A DNA stretch of 64,000 nt from Candidatus Gracilibacteria bacterium CG17_big_fil_post_rev_8_21_14_2_50_48_13 (GTDB taxonomy: Bacteria; Patescibacteriota; Gracilibacteria; 1-14-2-50-48-13): positions 92,052 to 156,051 of the forward strand of contig PFFG01000007.1 in the NCBI GenBank assembly GCA_002783265.1, in the 5' to 3' direction. Positions 48,909 to 58,716 of this stretch are shown here, one piece after another. The notes beneath the pieces were generated by a model that was given only the letters and a program-made list of their open reading frames with translations, did no database searches and was not told the DNA's origin. How positions within the stretch are numbered: the stretch's first letter is position 1; the number at the start of each line of letters is the position of its first letter. Made by a program: the position numbers and the translations under genes.

Positions 48909-50251
48909 GAACGCTCGCCTGCAAAATGTGCAAGAAGCCACGTTTTCCCTTCCTCATAGGTGTGAAACTGTCCTTCATGCTGGGCCTCATGGGATGCTTG
49001 TAAAATTTCCCCAATGCGGGGGGACGGGGGCAACTGCAGGATCTCCATGATATCGTGCCCCGTCAGCACATCCGGAGCTCTCGCATGTTCTGCTTCTTGC
49101 CAGGCGTTGAAGGCTGCAGAGAGCTCCCGATACATGCCATCGTCTGGAGGAGTCGTTCCCAGTGCATCTGCGTGATGGACAGCCAAAAGGAGAGGAAATG
49201 CAGGGTGGCCAAACCAGGACGCTTTTGTTTTTTCAGACACCGTTGGCTCGAGTAAATGCCCGAGGGACATATGATGCTCGATGGCCCAAACAATCATCTC
49301 GCGACTTTTCCGTGGAAAACGCAGCCGTTCCAGAATTGATTGTGCAATGACCGCGGAGGCCTCCGCGTGGCCATCAAAACGGATACGCTCCTCGACAGAA
49401 AAGGTGGTTGCTTTCCCCACATCATGCAGGAGAGCCCCCCAAATTGCCTCCAGCGTCGAGTCCTCGGGCAAGGAACGCAGTGCGTGCATAGCATGATTCC
49501 ATACGGAACCCTCACGGTGAAACTGCCGTGGCTGCGCTACCCCTTTTAGCGCTTCCACTTCCGGGAGAAGGTGCATCAACAGGCCAAGATCCTGTAGATC
49601 TTCCAAAGCCTGGGCACGGGACGGCGTCATGAGCATACGGTGTAGTTCCGCTGCAATGCGTTCCCAGGAAACTTTTGTGACGAGCTTTGCATGAGTTCTT
49701 AGGGCAGCATAGGTTTCCGGTTCGTACTGCCCCTCAATTTGGTGAACAAAGCGCACAGCGCGCAGTAAACGCAGACTATCTTCCCCAATGCGCTGCCCTG
49801 GATCTCCGATAAACCGAATCAGGCGCTCGTCAAGATCTTTCCGCCCCTCGACAAAATCGTGCACCGTGTCGGTTGTTGGGTCATAAAAAAGCGCATTGAT
49901 CGTGAAGTCGCGGCGGAGCGCATCGGTTTTCGCGTCCACAAAGGTGACGGATTCTGGACGCCGCCCGTCAGACTCTGCACTATCCGCACGGAAAGTCGCA
50001 ATTTCAAAAATTTCCCCTTCGTGCACAACAGAGAGCACACCAAACCGTTCGCCAAGCTGACGCCCTGCCGTAAACGTGTGCGCAAAAATATGCGCCACTT
50101 CCTCAGGCTTTGCGGATGTTGCAATATCGATATCCTTTGGTGGAAGGCCTAGCAGCATATCTCGCACGCATCCTCCTGCAAAATACGCCTCGTATCCACG
50201 AGCCTGCAGCATTTTCACCAGATCTGCCCCTGCGGATGCACGTTCTACCAT
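48905..50251 (-). CDS. cca: CCA tRNA nucleotidyltransferase with HD domain
   Basis: The ATG at 50251 (MVERASAGADLVKML, 448 residues) begins just before the conserved head; the longer frame to 50338 is unlikely. The class II signature GGCVRDMLLGLPPKDIDIAT (about 27-46), the RRDFTINALFYD and GEDSLRLLRAVRFVHQ segments, and an HD phosphohydrolase motif LLHDVGK (about 280) are present. The enzyme adds or repairs the 3'-CCA of tRNA. One tRNA in this window encodes its CCA, so a repair role is also likely. It is divergent from cmk and converges with the HTTM gene. Confidence 0.95.
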   Translation of the reverse strand: MVERASAGADLVKMLQARGYEAYFAGGCVRDMLLGLPPKDIDIATSAKPEEVAHIFAHTFTAGRQLGERFGVLSVVHEGEIFEIATFRADSAESDGRRPESVTFVDAKTDALRRDFTINALFYDPTTDTVHDFVEGRKDLDERLIRFIGDPGQRIGEDSLRLLRAVRFVHQIEGQYEPETYAALRTHAKLVTKVSWERIAAELHRMLMTPSRAQALEDLQDLGLLMHLLPEVEALKGVAQPRQFHREGSVWNHAMHALRSLPEDSTLEAIWGALLHDVGKATTFSVEERIRFDGHAEASAVIAQSILERLRFPRKSREMIVWAIEHHMSLGHLLEPTVSEKTKASWFGHPAFPLLLAVHHADALGTTPPDDGMYRELSAAFNAWQEAEHARAPDVLTGHDIMEILQLPPSPRIGEILQASHEAQHEGQFHTYEEGKTWLLAHFAGERS

Positions 50252-50346
50252 GGAATTGTTCGAAAGATACAAAACTATTGTCGCGCAGCTTGCCATATTT
50301 CGCAAGGGTCCGTAGTATGGAATCACTTTTGTCCCCAACTCCCCCC

Positions 50347-51033
50347 ATGTCTGAACGTTCCCTTCCCTTCGTTATCGCCATCGATGGGCCTGTTGCCGCT
50401 GGAAAAGATACGGTTGCCGATCTCGTTGCAGAGCAACTGCACACTATTCACGTGAATTCCGGCGCGCTCTACCGCATGTGGACCCTGCTGACCATGGATA
50501 TGCCTGTAGAAGACCTCGCAGGCCATGTGCCGCACCTCATTGGCAGCCATACTTTTCGCCTGGAGCGTCGGGAAAACCGCGTTCTGTACTTTCTCGATGA
50601 GCAGGACGTCACGGCGAGGCTGCACGAGAACGCTATTTCTGTGCGCGTCTCCAGCATTTCCCGCATTCCCAGCATTCGCACGCACGTCAATGGCATCATC
50701 CGCCAGTTCGCAGGCACCTCAAGCCTTATTATTGATGGACGTGACGCCACGACGATTATTTTCCCTGATGCGGACCTCAAGGTCTACCTCGACACGGCCT
50801 TCGCCATCCGTGTGCAGCGCCGACTCACCCAACTGCAACTGAAAGGCAATACCATAACCTTTGACGAACTTGCAGAGCAAATGGCCGAACGCGATGCAAG
50901 TGATCGAGAAAAGGGAATATATTCCCTCACAAAAACCGATGACGCCATGTATCTCGATGCAACGGAGCTGAGCCCCAGAGAAGCTGCGTCGAGCATTGTC
51001 GCCGCCTTCCACGAAAAAGTCGGGGAATTGTAG
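50347..51033 (+). CDS. cmk: Cytidylate kinase
   Basis: The ATG at 50347 (MSERSLPFVIAIDGP, 228 residues) gives normal length; 50317 would add ten residues. The P-loop IDGPVAAGKDTVADLVAEQL (about 12-31) replaces the usual G-S-G-K-S-T by A-A-G-K-D-T; HVNSGALYRMWTLL and DGRDATTIIFPDADLKVYLD complete the family pattern. Cmk phosphorylates CMP/dCMP for nucleic acid and lipid synthesis. The Ser/Thr of the P-loop after Lys is Asp-Thr, a mild deviation. Confidence 0.92.
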   Translation: MSERSLPFVIAIDGPVAAGKDTVADLVAEQLHTIHVNSGALYRMWTLLTMDMPVEDLAGHVPHLIGSHTFRLERRENRVLYFLDEQDVTARLHENAISVRVSSISRIPSIRTHVNGIIRQFAGTSSLIIDGRDATTIIFPDADLKVYLDTAFAIRVQRRLTQLQLKGNTITFDELAEQMAERDASDREKGIYSLTKTDDAMYLDATELSPREAASSIVAAFHEKVGEL

Positions 51034-51062
51034 TAAAAACTCGACACTTCATGGTAGAATGT

Positions 51063-51083
51063 TGTGATACATTTTTTATCACA
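51063..51083. promoter_or_regulatory. Inverted repeat at the start of the 555-residue gene
   Basis: TGTGATA, seven bases, TATCACA, directly before the ATG at 51089. It could be an operator or a leader hairpin near the start codon. Confidence 0.4.
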
Positions 51084-51088
51084 GCATT

Positions 51089-52756
51089 ATGCGTCGCACT
51101 TTTTCCCAGGACAAGCAAAAGTTTTTTGGCCCCGAACAACATACAGGTGGAGGAGAAGAGTTGCTCCCTAAAGTTGAAATCAATAAGCCAAATTTCGACG
51201 AAGTGGTTCACACTGGCATCTTTCAAAATCCTGAAACCATCGGTTTAAAACAAGAACTTGATCAGAAACTCACGCAAACAGAGGAGACTGCAAAGCAAGA
51301 AATTACTCACGAAAAGGCAGATGCCCGAGCAAACATTCTCGAAACGCAGGCAAAAACTATCAAGCAGAATTTTCTCCATACTCTTTCTTCCCTCCTCTCC
51401 GGTTTTCAGAAGTCTGCAAGTAATGAGCAACAAAAAATGCTGACGGATGCAGCACTGCAAAACACACTTCGGTTTTTGGAACAGGCAGTGCAGACCATCG
51501 ATGTGAAAACATTTATTGCCCGCGCAAATGGACCCGCGACAGCACCTGAGAAAAATGCCGCAGGTGCAGAGGTGCGGGAAGGCCAAATGCCTATAGCGTT
51601 GAACGAGGCTGGCCTGCAAACAGCCATGATTGAAAAAGTCCTTCCTCTGCTCCGTACTTTGAACTTTGGTCAGAAGTCACTCCTGACCGATGCAGCCTTT
51701 GGTAAAAATCGTGACGCTTTGGTCAAGTGGATGGAGGGCGGCATGAAAGGACAACTTGCCTTTGATAATGCAGGGTCGGGAACAAGCGAAAAAGCCCCAG
51801 AAACGAAAGAAACGTCACTTCGCTACCTAGGGGAAATTCAGAGAGCCGCGGACGCTGTACCCATGAAGACAAATCCTAAACTCAATGCAGATCAGGCAAA
51901 GCAGGCGTACTTCGATGCACTTCGCGAAGGTACCACAAATGATTATGGAGCCTTTGGGCCTGTTGAGTACGAAAGTACATTGAAAAATCCTGGAGAAGTA
52001 GGAGTGAAAGTACAGACACTACCTGATCTGCACAATGTGAAAATGGTCAACAACGAACCACAGTTCATTTTGGGGCCCGATAAAACCACCGTGATTGGAT
52101 TTCAGATGGCAGACGGTAGTAGAGCTTTGATTCGTCGTACACCGGGAAGTGAATACAAAGTCGTACCCCTAAGTAAAGAAATCCTTGATGGTCTCCGTTC
52201 AGAACTCGCGGATCCAAAAACCGCTGGGGAATATACGCGCGCTCTCGGCGCATACATAGCCGTTAATAGCCAGAGTAACCCACCATCTCTCGTGCTAAAA
52301 TACGCAAAACAGCTGTCCACTCCACCGAAACCTACAAGTGAGAAAGCGGCCGAGGGGCGGCCTTCAGGACCTGCGAGAGCCACAACAAAACCAAGTGAAC
52401 AGCCTGCACCCGTAAGCAAGGAAGGCCCAAAAGAAACGACTCCTGATGCAACGCTTGCCTCCACAATAGATACGATCCTTGCAACAAAGGCTTTTGAGAA
52501 AAACCTGACGCCTGAAGCGAAGTCTATTCTCGTCCGCGACCTCCGCACGGCACTGGATACGGTGACGTTAACGGTCGATGGCAATACACTTCCTGTGTAC
52601 ACCGTCGATGCACTCAATACGGCCATCGTAAAAAACTGGCCACAGGTCAAGGTCAACACTCCTGAGTTTTTCTCTCTGCGACGCTCACTCCTCGATCTTC
52701 GCTATAAGGAACTACAGCAAAACAAACCAACGACAGGTCCAACTCGCACTGCATAA
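51089..52756 (+). CDS. Large unknown soluble protein
   Basis: A 555-residue protein with no membrane segment. Residues 45-110 are helical and charged (QTEETAKQEITHEKADARAN), followed by a helical domain to about 230, a beta-rich region (about 270-390: GAFGPVEYESTLKNPGEVGV, NEPQFILGPDKTTVIGFQM), a Pro/Ala/Glu/Lys linker (about 410-455) and a final helical domain (LTPEAKSILVRDLRTALDTV). The family is not recognised. An inverted repeat overlaps the leader and a strong terminator follows, so it is monocistronic. Domain order suggests an adaptor or structural role, without direct evidence. Confidence 0.7.
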   Translation: MRRTFSQDKQKFFGPEQHTGGGEELLPKVEINKPNFDEVVHTGIFQNPETIGLKQELDQKLTQTEETAKQEITHEKADARANILETQAKTIKQNFLHTLSSLLSGFQKSASNEQQKMLTDAALQNTLRFLEQAVQTIDVKTFIARANGPATAPEKNAAGAEVREGQMPIALNEAGLQTAMIEKVLPLLRTLNFGQKSLLTDAAFGKNRDALVKWMEGGMKGQLAFDNAGSGTSEKAPETKETSLRYLGEIQRAADAVPMKTNPKLNADQAKQAYFDALREGTTNDYGAFGPVEYESTLKNPGEVGVKVQTLPDLHNVKMVNNEPQFILGPDKTTVIGFQMADGSRALIRRTPGSEYKVVPLSKEILDGLRSELADPKTAGEYTRALGAYIAVNSQSNPPSLVLKYAKQLSTPPKPTSEKAAEGRPSGPARATTKPSEQPAPVSKEGPKETTPDATLASTIDTILATKAFEKNLTPEAKSILVRDLRTALDTVTLTVDGNTLPVYTVDALNTAIVKNWPQVKVNTPEFFSLRRSLLDLRYKELQQNKPTTGPTRTA

Positions 52757-52768
52757 GAATGCAACGAA

Positions 52769-52799
52769 AACGCCTTCCACGTCCGGAAGGCGTTTTTTT
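52769..52799 (+). terminator. Terminator after the 555-residue gene
   Basis: Ten-base-pair stem AACGCCTTCC / GGAAGGCGTT, 6-nt loop, run of T. Also usable by the converging exporter operon, whose T-run on the other strand is shorter. Confidence 0.9.
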
Positions 52800-52807
52800 A
52801 TACAGGA

Positions 52808-54073
52808 TTACTCATAGCGAAGCGCATCAATAGGATCTAACTTCGCCGCCTTCCACGCCGGGTAAAAGCCAAAGACAAGACCGAAGGCTGCAGAAACGCC
52901 TACCGCCAGGGAAACAGCGCCAAGGTCAATGATGAAGTCCCACCCACCCGCAAGAGCAAATCCAAAGGAACCAAGCAATCCGACGATAATACCGATGAAT
53001 CCACCCACCAAGGTGAGGACAAGGGCCTCAATGATAAACTGCATCAAAATACTGGAACGTTGTGCGCCCAGCGCTTTCTTGAGACCAATTTCTTTGGTCC
53101 GTTCCGTAACAGACACCAGCATGATATTCATAATACCGATACCACCCACAAACAGCGAAATAGCCGCAATGGATGCAAGGAAGACAGAAAAGACGCTCGT
53201 GATGGTGGTAAAGACCGAAATGATGTCATCTTGCGTCCGTATGGAAAAATCGTTTTCTGCTCCATCTTTTATCTTGTGATTTGCACGCAACACATCAGAA
53301 ACACGGACAATGACCTCTTCCTGACGGTCCCCATCAACCACTTCAAACATCAGTCCAGAAAGAAAGTCGATACCCAGCACGTAGCGCTGAACGACTTCGA
53401 CAGGGACCAAAATAACATCCGCCTCGCCCTGCCCAAAAAGGCTCGTGATTCCTGCACTGTCTTCTTCTAGAACGCCAACGATACGAAAGGTCTGCCCCTT
53501 GATACGGAGGGGCTTACCAACAACATTCCCCGCGTTGTCTCCGAAAATGTCTTTTTTTGCATTCGCCCCAAGAACGGCAACCTTGGCGAGAGACGACTCC
53601 TGATCCGCCGACCACATGGTTCCCTCTGCAAACCCAAGATCACGGATAGCAGCGTAGGCACGGTCACGCCCTTGAACGCCCACGCGTATCTCCTTCTCTT
53701 CCCCCTCGCGTTTCACCGTGATACTGGAGGTTGTTGTAATGGCAGAGACATTGCGTATACCGAGATTTTTTTCGAGACGACGAAGTTCTTCCACATCAGA
53801 GAGCTTCATGGTTTTCGTTACCACACCACGAACGGCCGCTGGTGGACCTCGCCTAGCGCCACCATCACCTCCTGCATACATGTAGACAACATTGGAGCCG
53901 AGATCCTCCACCTGACTCACCAAAAGCTGCTGCGCCCCCTGACCTGCAGAGAGCAACACAATCACGGAGCTGATACCAATAATAATGCCCAACATCGTGA
54001 GCAGAGAGCGAAGCGTATTGTTTGCCAGACTGGTAAAGGCCTGACGCAGCGTCATGAGAAGTTGAATCAGCAT
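52808..54073 (-). CDS. MacB-like ABC transporter permease, second copy
   Basis: A 421-residue permease of the MacB/FtsX superfamily. An N-terminal membrane helix ([23 protein letters not shown]) is followed by a large extracytoplasmic MacB-type domain (about 45-270) and three C-terminal helices with the FtsX pattern ([32 protein letters not shown]-like, then [20 protein letters not shown] and a last helix). Its sequence is clearly paralogous to the preceding permease gene, so they may form a heterodimer. Last gene of the exporter operon. Confidence 0.93.
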   Translation of the reverse strand: [421 protein letters not shown]

Positions 54074-54075
54074 AA

Positions 54076-55320
54076 TCAGGAACGAAGGGCTACAATAGGA
54101 TCCAGTTTTGATGCCTTGTTTGCCGGGTACATGCCAAAGAAGATACCAAACAGTGCGCTCACCCCAAAGGCCATGAGCACCAGCATCGGATCAAAAATAA
54201 AGACCAGACCACCAAGATTTGCCACCACATAGGAGAGGCCAAGTCCACCAAGAATACCAATGAGACCGCCTAGACCGGTTATGAGCAAAGTTTCGATGAG
54301 GAACTGAACCAAAATATCAGATCGTTTTGCACCAATGGCTTTTCGTAACCCAATTTCCCGCGTACGCTCCGTAACAACCACCAGCATAATATTCATAATA
54401 CCAATTCCGCCTACGAGGAGCGAGATACCGGCAATAGCCGATAAGAAGAGCGTAAACACGCCCGTTGCTGTCCCAAGAATTTCCGTAAACTGTTCCTGGG
54501 TCGTCACTTGAAAGTCGTTATCGACGCCTTCTTTTAACTTATGCCGACGCCTAAGCACCGCTGTCACTTCATTGGTCAGGCTCGTGATGCTTTCCTTGCT
54601 GGTCGCTTCCAACATAGCTCCCCAAACGTAATCGCCCACACCAAGAAGCAAATGCTGCGCTGTTTTCAAGGGCACATATATATTGTCCGCTGTATCGTCG
54701 CCAAGCGCACTCGCAACACTGGAGCTCGTATCTGCCAGTTCTGCCACAATGCGATAGTTCTGCCCTTTAATACGCAGAGATTTGCCAACTACATTCCCTG
54801 CATTTTCTCCAAAAATATTTGTTTTCGCTTTGCCGCCAATGAGTGCAACTTTTTTCATCGCGGCTTCATCTTCCAACGACCACATGACCCCTTGGCCGAT
54901 TTCCAGATTGGTCATAAACACATAATTGCGCTGAACACCCATAACGCCAACGCCTACTTCCGGATTATTTCCCACCTGAAACTGTTCGCGATACACCGAG
55001 GTAAAACCTGCTGAACGTTTGAGTGAAGGTACCTGCCCCTTATTCCGCTCCATATAGGCAAGGTCCTCCGCCGTCACCGACTTCGTCACAGCTGCAAGGG
55101 ATCTGCTCCCTTCCGGGCCAGAAATAAGAAAGACGAGGTTCGAGCCCAGATTTTCAATTTCACTGAGAATCAGTCGCTCCGCACCTTTTCCAACGGTGAG
55201 CATCATAATAACAGAACCGACACCTATGATAATACCCAGCATCGTCAAAATAGACCGCAGTTTGCTTGCGCCAAGGCTCCGAAGAGCCTGCTTCCATGCT
55301 GAAGTGAGAGGTACAATCAT
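54076..55320 (-). CDS. MacB-like ABC transporter permease, first copy
   Basis: A 414-residue permease with the same layout: helix 1 ([21 protein letters not shown]), an extracytoplasmic domain (about 45-260) and three C-terminal helices ([39 protein letters not shown], then [20 protein letters not shown]). It is followed by its paralogue after 2 nt and preceded by the ATPase gene. With the adaptor upstream it forms a MacAB-type mechanotransmission exporter; in a single-membrane cell it would act in signal or peptide export from the membrane. Confidence 0.93.
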   Translation of the reverse strand: [414 protein letters not shown]

Positions 55321-55328
55321 GATGAAAT

Positions 55329-56030
55329 TTATCGGTCACTCACGAGACCATCGCGAATGTGAATAGTGCGCTCTGCATGGGCGGCCACATCAGGTTCATG
55401 GGTAATCATGATAATTGTGCGCCCCTCCTTATGAATCTGCTCAAAAATATCCAGGACTTCCTTCGTTGTTGTGGAGTCCAGTGCTCCCGTTGGTTCATCT
55501 GCGAGAATAATTGAGGGGTTGTTCACGAGGGCCCGCGCCACAGAAACGCGCTGTTGCTGACCTCCAGAGAGTTCGTTTGGACGGTTGCGTAGTTTGTCAC
55601 CCAAGCCCACAGAGCGCAACGCTGCTTCCGCCCGTTCTCGCCGTTCTTTTCCCGAGGCAACGCCCGCATAAATGAGGGGCAGCTCCACATTTTCCACGGC
55701 CGTCATGCGTGGAAGCAGGTAAAATTGCTGGAAGACAAAACCAATTTTGTTATTGCGAATATCCGCAAGGCGGCTGTCTTTTGACGACTGCATATGTACT
55801 CCATCGAGGTAATAATCGCCCTCCGTCGGCCGATCGAGAAAGCCAATGATATTCATGAGCGTCGACTTTCCACTCCCTGACGGCCCCATAATGGCGACGA
55901 ATTCCCCGTGTTTTACCGTGATATCAATACCATGGAGCACGGGCACAGGCATGTTCCCGAGCATGTAGGATTTACGAATCCCACGCATTTCAATGACATT
56001 GCTCTCGTCTTTCCGTGGTGCATCATTCAT
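55329..56030 (-). CDS. ABC transporter ATPase of the LolD/MacB type
   Basis: A 233-residue nucleotide-binding subunit. Walker A GPSGSGKST (50-58), Q-loop FVFQQFYLLPRMT, the signature LSGGQQQRVSVARAL (about 148-162), Walker B ILADEPTGALD (about 169-179) and the H-loop ITHEPDVA are all intact. It powers the adjacent permease pair. The gene lies 9 nt after the adaptor gene in a five-gene operon headed by marR. Confidence 0.97.
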   Translation of the reverse strand: MNDAPRKDESNVIEMRGIRKSYMLGNMPVPVLHGIDITVKHGEFVAIMGPSGSGKSTLMNIIGFLDRPTEGDYYLDGVHMQSSKDSRLADIRNNKIGFVFQQFYLLPRMTAVENVELPLIYAGVASGKERRERAEAALRSVGLGDKLRNRPNELSGGQQQRVSVARALVNNPSIILADEPTGALDSTTTKEVLDIFEQIHKEGRTIIMITHEPDVAAHAERTIHIRDGLVSDR

Positions 56031-56039
56031 GGCGAAAGT

Positions 56040-58226
56040 TTATTTTTTAGTAGGATCCGTCGTTGATAAAACAACCTTATCCGAAGGCGTCAGCCCAGAG
56101 AGAATTTCCACATATTCATCGCCCACAAGCCCCGTAGTTACAAAGCGTTCTTCCGTCTTTTTCTCCTTTCCTTCACCCACGAGTACCTCCACTTTCTTTC
56201 CCTTTTCGCCCGCATCTTTGAGCGCCTGTACGGGAATAGCCGTCGTCTCCTTTTCTTCCGTAATAATATCGAGGTTAGCACTGAATCCAGGACGGACAGT
56301 TTTTCCAGGAAACTCGAGTGGATCGAAGGTAATTTCCGTGCGGTAGTAGATGACACCGTCAAGAGCCGTCTGTGCGGGATCAATAAAGGTCACGCGGCCA
56401 GTGTAGATTGTCTCAGAATCAAAGGCATCAAAGGTCAACATGACGGTTTGCCCTGGTGAAACGGAGGCAATTTCATTTTCCGCAATATTCGTTTCGATGG
56501 TGGAGAAATCTTCAGAAATGAGCGCAATGGCTGACCCCGACGGGGAGGCAATTTCTCCTTCTGCAATCGCAACCTTGGCAATAATTCCCGGTTTCGGCGC
56601 GCGAATATAGGCATCATCAAGATTATCTTCTGCAGAGCGCAGTGCTATTTCTGCCTGACGCACACGGCTTTCCTGAATTTGAATATCTTCCGGCCTTGCC
56701 AGGGAGATTTGTGCAGATTTCTGTGCCTCTGCAGACCGTACTTGTGCTTCGAGATCGGAAATGCTTTTCGCTGAAGAAGCAATTTGTTCTGTATAGCGTG
56801 CTTCTGCGCTGGCAAGACGTTTTTGTGCTTCCTGTACAGCATTTTCTAGACGCTGCAAATCAATGTCCTTCGCGCCAAGCCCCGCCGTTGCTTTGGCGAG
56901 ATTTTCCTCCGCCGCCGTCACGCTGCTACGTGCATTGGTTTCCGCTGCACTTGCCTGAGCCTTCGCCGCCTCCAGCGCAATGGCCGCTGCATTCACGCGG
57001 TTTTCCAACGTCGTCACGGACGAGTTTTTCTGGAGTTCCAGATTTTCGATGTTCTGTCTCACCGTGGAAAGCGCAGAAATACTACTCGACACCGTAGAAC
57101 GCTGCAGGAGAATAGAATCTCGGAAGGCGTTGAGTTTTGTCTGGGTCAGATCGACGGAGGTCACGCTGTTTTCCAGCATCGTGTACGCAACCGTCAGGGT
57201 CGTGTAGGACTGATCCAAAAGGGAACGCTCCGTATCGATGCGGCGCAAAATTTCCTCGTAGGAAAGCACACCACCCGTGATGAGAAAGAGGCTGCGATTT
57301 GCCTGAAAATTTTGACGAAGACTGAGGTACGATGAGTAAGCGTCATTATATGCATTGGTCTTCGTGACACCTAAAAGGTTTTTGAAGGCTGCATTGGTAT
57401 CCTTATTGTAATCCTCGATGGTTAAAATTTCGTTGATGGCCCGAAGAGACTTATCGACCTCATCCATGTACTTAGACGCATCGTAAAAGGAACGCTCCTG
57501 CGCATCCGCAAGATTTTTGTTGGAGATGGGTGAGTTTGCCGCCAGTTCCTTTTTGGCATTTTCGTAGGCGATTTCCGCTGAACGAATGCTCTGCTCATTG
57601 GTTGTAAGAATAGCCGCGAGAGAAGCTTTACTACTCGACAGTGCAGCCTGAATCGAACGAATATCCGCATTGTTCACATTCAGCGTCGATGCTTTCGATG
57701 CTGTATAGAGCTGCTGGGCATTGTCATAAGCAAGTCGTGATTCCTCCAGTTCTTTTTCCAGGCGAGATTTTGTTGCGTTCACCGTTTGTCGAAGAGCACT
57801 CAGTGCTACTTCCGCATTCCGAACAGAAACATCAAGCACGGCCCGATCTGAGGAGGGAAGGCCAGAGCGCAATTTCGCAAGCGTGCTTTTCTCGATGGCA
57901 AGTGCTGCACGCGTTCGGTCAACGTCAGCAGTCAGGTCGTCTTTTTTCAGTTCCGCAAGAATTTGGCCAGAGGACACACGGGCGCCTTCTTTAATTTGTA
58001 CGGATTGGACCGTTCCGTTTTTAGCAAAAGCGAGGGTGGTTTCCTTCTCCGCTTTTACGGAACCAACGACGCTCACCAATGTGCGGACGGTTGTGCCCGA
58101 CATAGTGGTCGTTTCATACTCGAGGGTATTTCCCTTGTTACCCCCAAAGACGATGAAACCGCCAATGAGCACAACGCCGAGAGTTCCTAGTCCAAATATG
58201 TACCGTTTTTTCATGGTGGGGGTCAA
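56040..58226 (-). CDS. MacA-like membrane fusion protein with very long coiled coil
   Basis: A 728-residue periplasmic-adaptor-type protein. The start ATGACACCC at 58226 or the ATG of MKKRYIFGL a few codons on is likely. An N-terminal anchor (FGLGTLGVVLIGGFIVFGG) precedes a split lipoyl/barrel domain: NGTVQSVQIKEGARVSSGQILAEL (about 68-91) and, at the far end, YIRAPKPGIIAKVAIAEGEI (about 540-560). Between them lies an alpha-helical hairpin of about 440 residues (DADVDRTRAALAIEKSTLAK through EAQKRLASAEARYTEQI), far longer than in E. coli MacA (371 residues in total). It could reach across a thick wall layer. Operon with ATPase and permeases. Confidence 0.92.
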   Translation of the reverse strand: MTPTMKKRYIFGLGTLGVVLIGGFIVFGGNKGNTLEYETTTMSGTTVRTLVSVVGSVKAEKETTLAFAKNGTVQSVQIKEGARVSSGQILAELKKDDLTADVDRTRAALAIEKSTLAKLRSGLPSSDRAVLDVSVRNAEVALSALRQTVNATKSRLEKELEESRLAYDNAQQLYTASKASTLNVNNADIRSIQAALSSSKASLAAILTTNEQSIRSAEIAYENAKKELAANSPISNKNLADAQERSFYDASKYMDEVDKSLRAINEILTIEDYNKDTNAAFKNLLGVTKTNAYNDAYSSYLSLRQNFQANRSLFLITGGVLSYEEILRRIDTERSLLDQSYTTLTVAYTMLENSVTSVDLTQTKLNAFRDSILLQRSTVSSSISALSTVRQNIENLELQKNSSVTTLENRVNAAAIALEAAKAQASAAETNARSSVTAAEENLAKATAGLGAKDIDLQRLENAVQEAQKRLASAEARYTEQIASSAKSISDLEAQVRSAEAQKSAQISLARPEDIQIQESRVRQAEIALRSAEDNLDDAYIRAPKPGIIAKVAIAEGEIASPSGSAIALISEDFSTIETNIAENEIASVSPGQTVMLTFDAFDSETIYTGRVTFIDPAQTALDGVIYYRTEITFDPLEFPGKTVRPGFSANLDIITEEKETTAIPVQALKDAGEKGKKVEVLVGEGKEKKTEERFVTTGLVGDEYVEILSGLTPSDKVVLSTTDPTKK

Positions 58227-58232
58227 AATAAT

Positions 58233-58688
58233 CTATTCAGTATACTCTTTTTTCTCCAGAAGCTCCAGGAAGTGTGCGTCAATTTTTCGCATCAATCGCA
58301 CCAATTCTTCCTGCTCTGCTGTGTCGAGAATCTCTAAAAATGTTGCCGTCTGTTGTTGTTTCTGTTCGTAGATGCTTCCGAGGAGCTCTAAACCCGTTGG
58401 CGTGAGGCCGACGCGAGTCACCCTACGATCTACTGCATCGGTTTCCCGCTTGAGGAGATTTTTCGCAACAAGCCGATCGATGAGGGCCGTTGTCGTTGCA
58501 GGCTGCATTTTTTGCATGTCTGATAACTCTTTCATAGATGCAGGACCACGTTCACGTATATAGAGCAATGTATGCATTTGCAACATAGAAAGATCCGCAC
58601 AATCACTATGAATATTCAGCTTATGCATGCTCCGAAGCAAAGAATGCATCGAATCGAGTAAATCTTTCACTAATCGGTTTTCGTCCAT
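58233..58688 (-). CDS. MarR-family transcriptional regulator of the exporter operon
   Basis: A 151-residue winged-helix protein: MLQMHTLLYIRERGPASMKELSDMQKMQPATTTALIDRLVAKNLLKRE (recognition helix about 72-86) and the wing DRRVTRVGLTPTGLELLG (about 103-120), with the D-x-R wing motif intact. MarR dimers release DNA on binding small ligands. It heads the operon (marR, adaptor, ATPase, two permeases) and probably represses it through the operator between -10 and ATG. No ribosome-binding site is seen. Confidence 0.94.
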   Translation of the reverse strand: MDENRLVKDLLDSMHSLLRSMHKLNIHSDCADLSMLQMHTLLYIRERGPASMKELSDMQKMQPATTTALIDRLVAKNLLKRETDAVDRRVTRVGLTPTGLELLGSIYEQKQQQTATFLEILDTAEQEELVRLMRKIDAHFLELLEKKEYTE

Positions 58689-58703
58689 TATGGGGAAGTT
58701 TAT

Positions 58704-58716
58704 TTAGCTAGTCTAA
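58704..58716. promoter_or_regulatory. Candidate MarR operator
   Basis: TTAG CTAGT CTAA, an inverted repeat that touches the -10 of the marR promoter and covers the start site; a typical position for autorepression. Confidence 0.5.

Noticed and set aside
51063..51083. CRP-type binding site
   Set aside because: The arms match TGTGA/TCACA but the spacing is 11 instead of 6 bases, so it was kept only as an unnamed inverted repeat.
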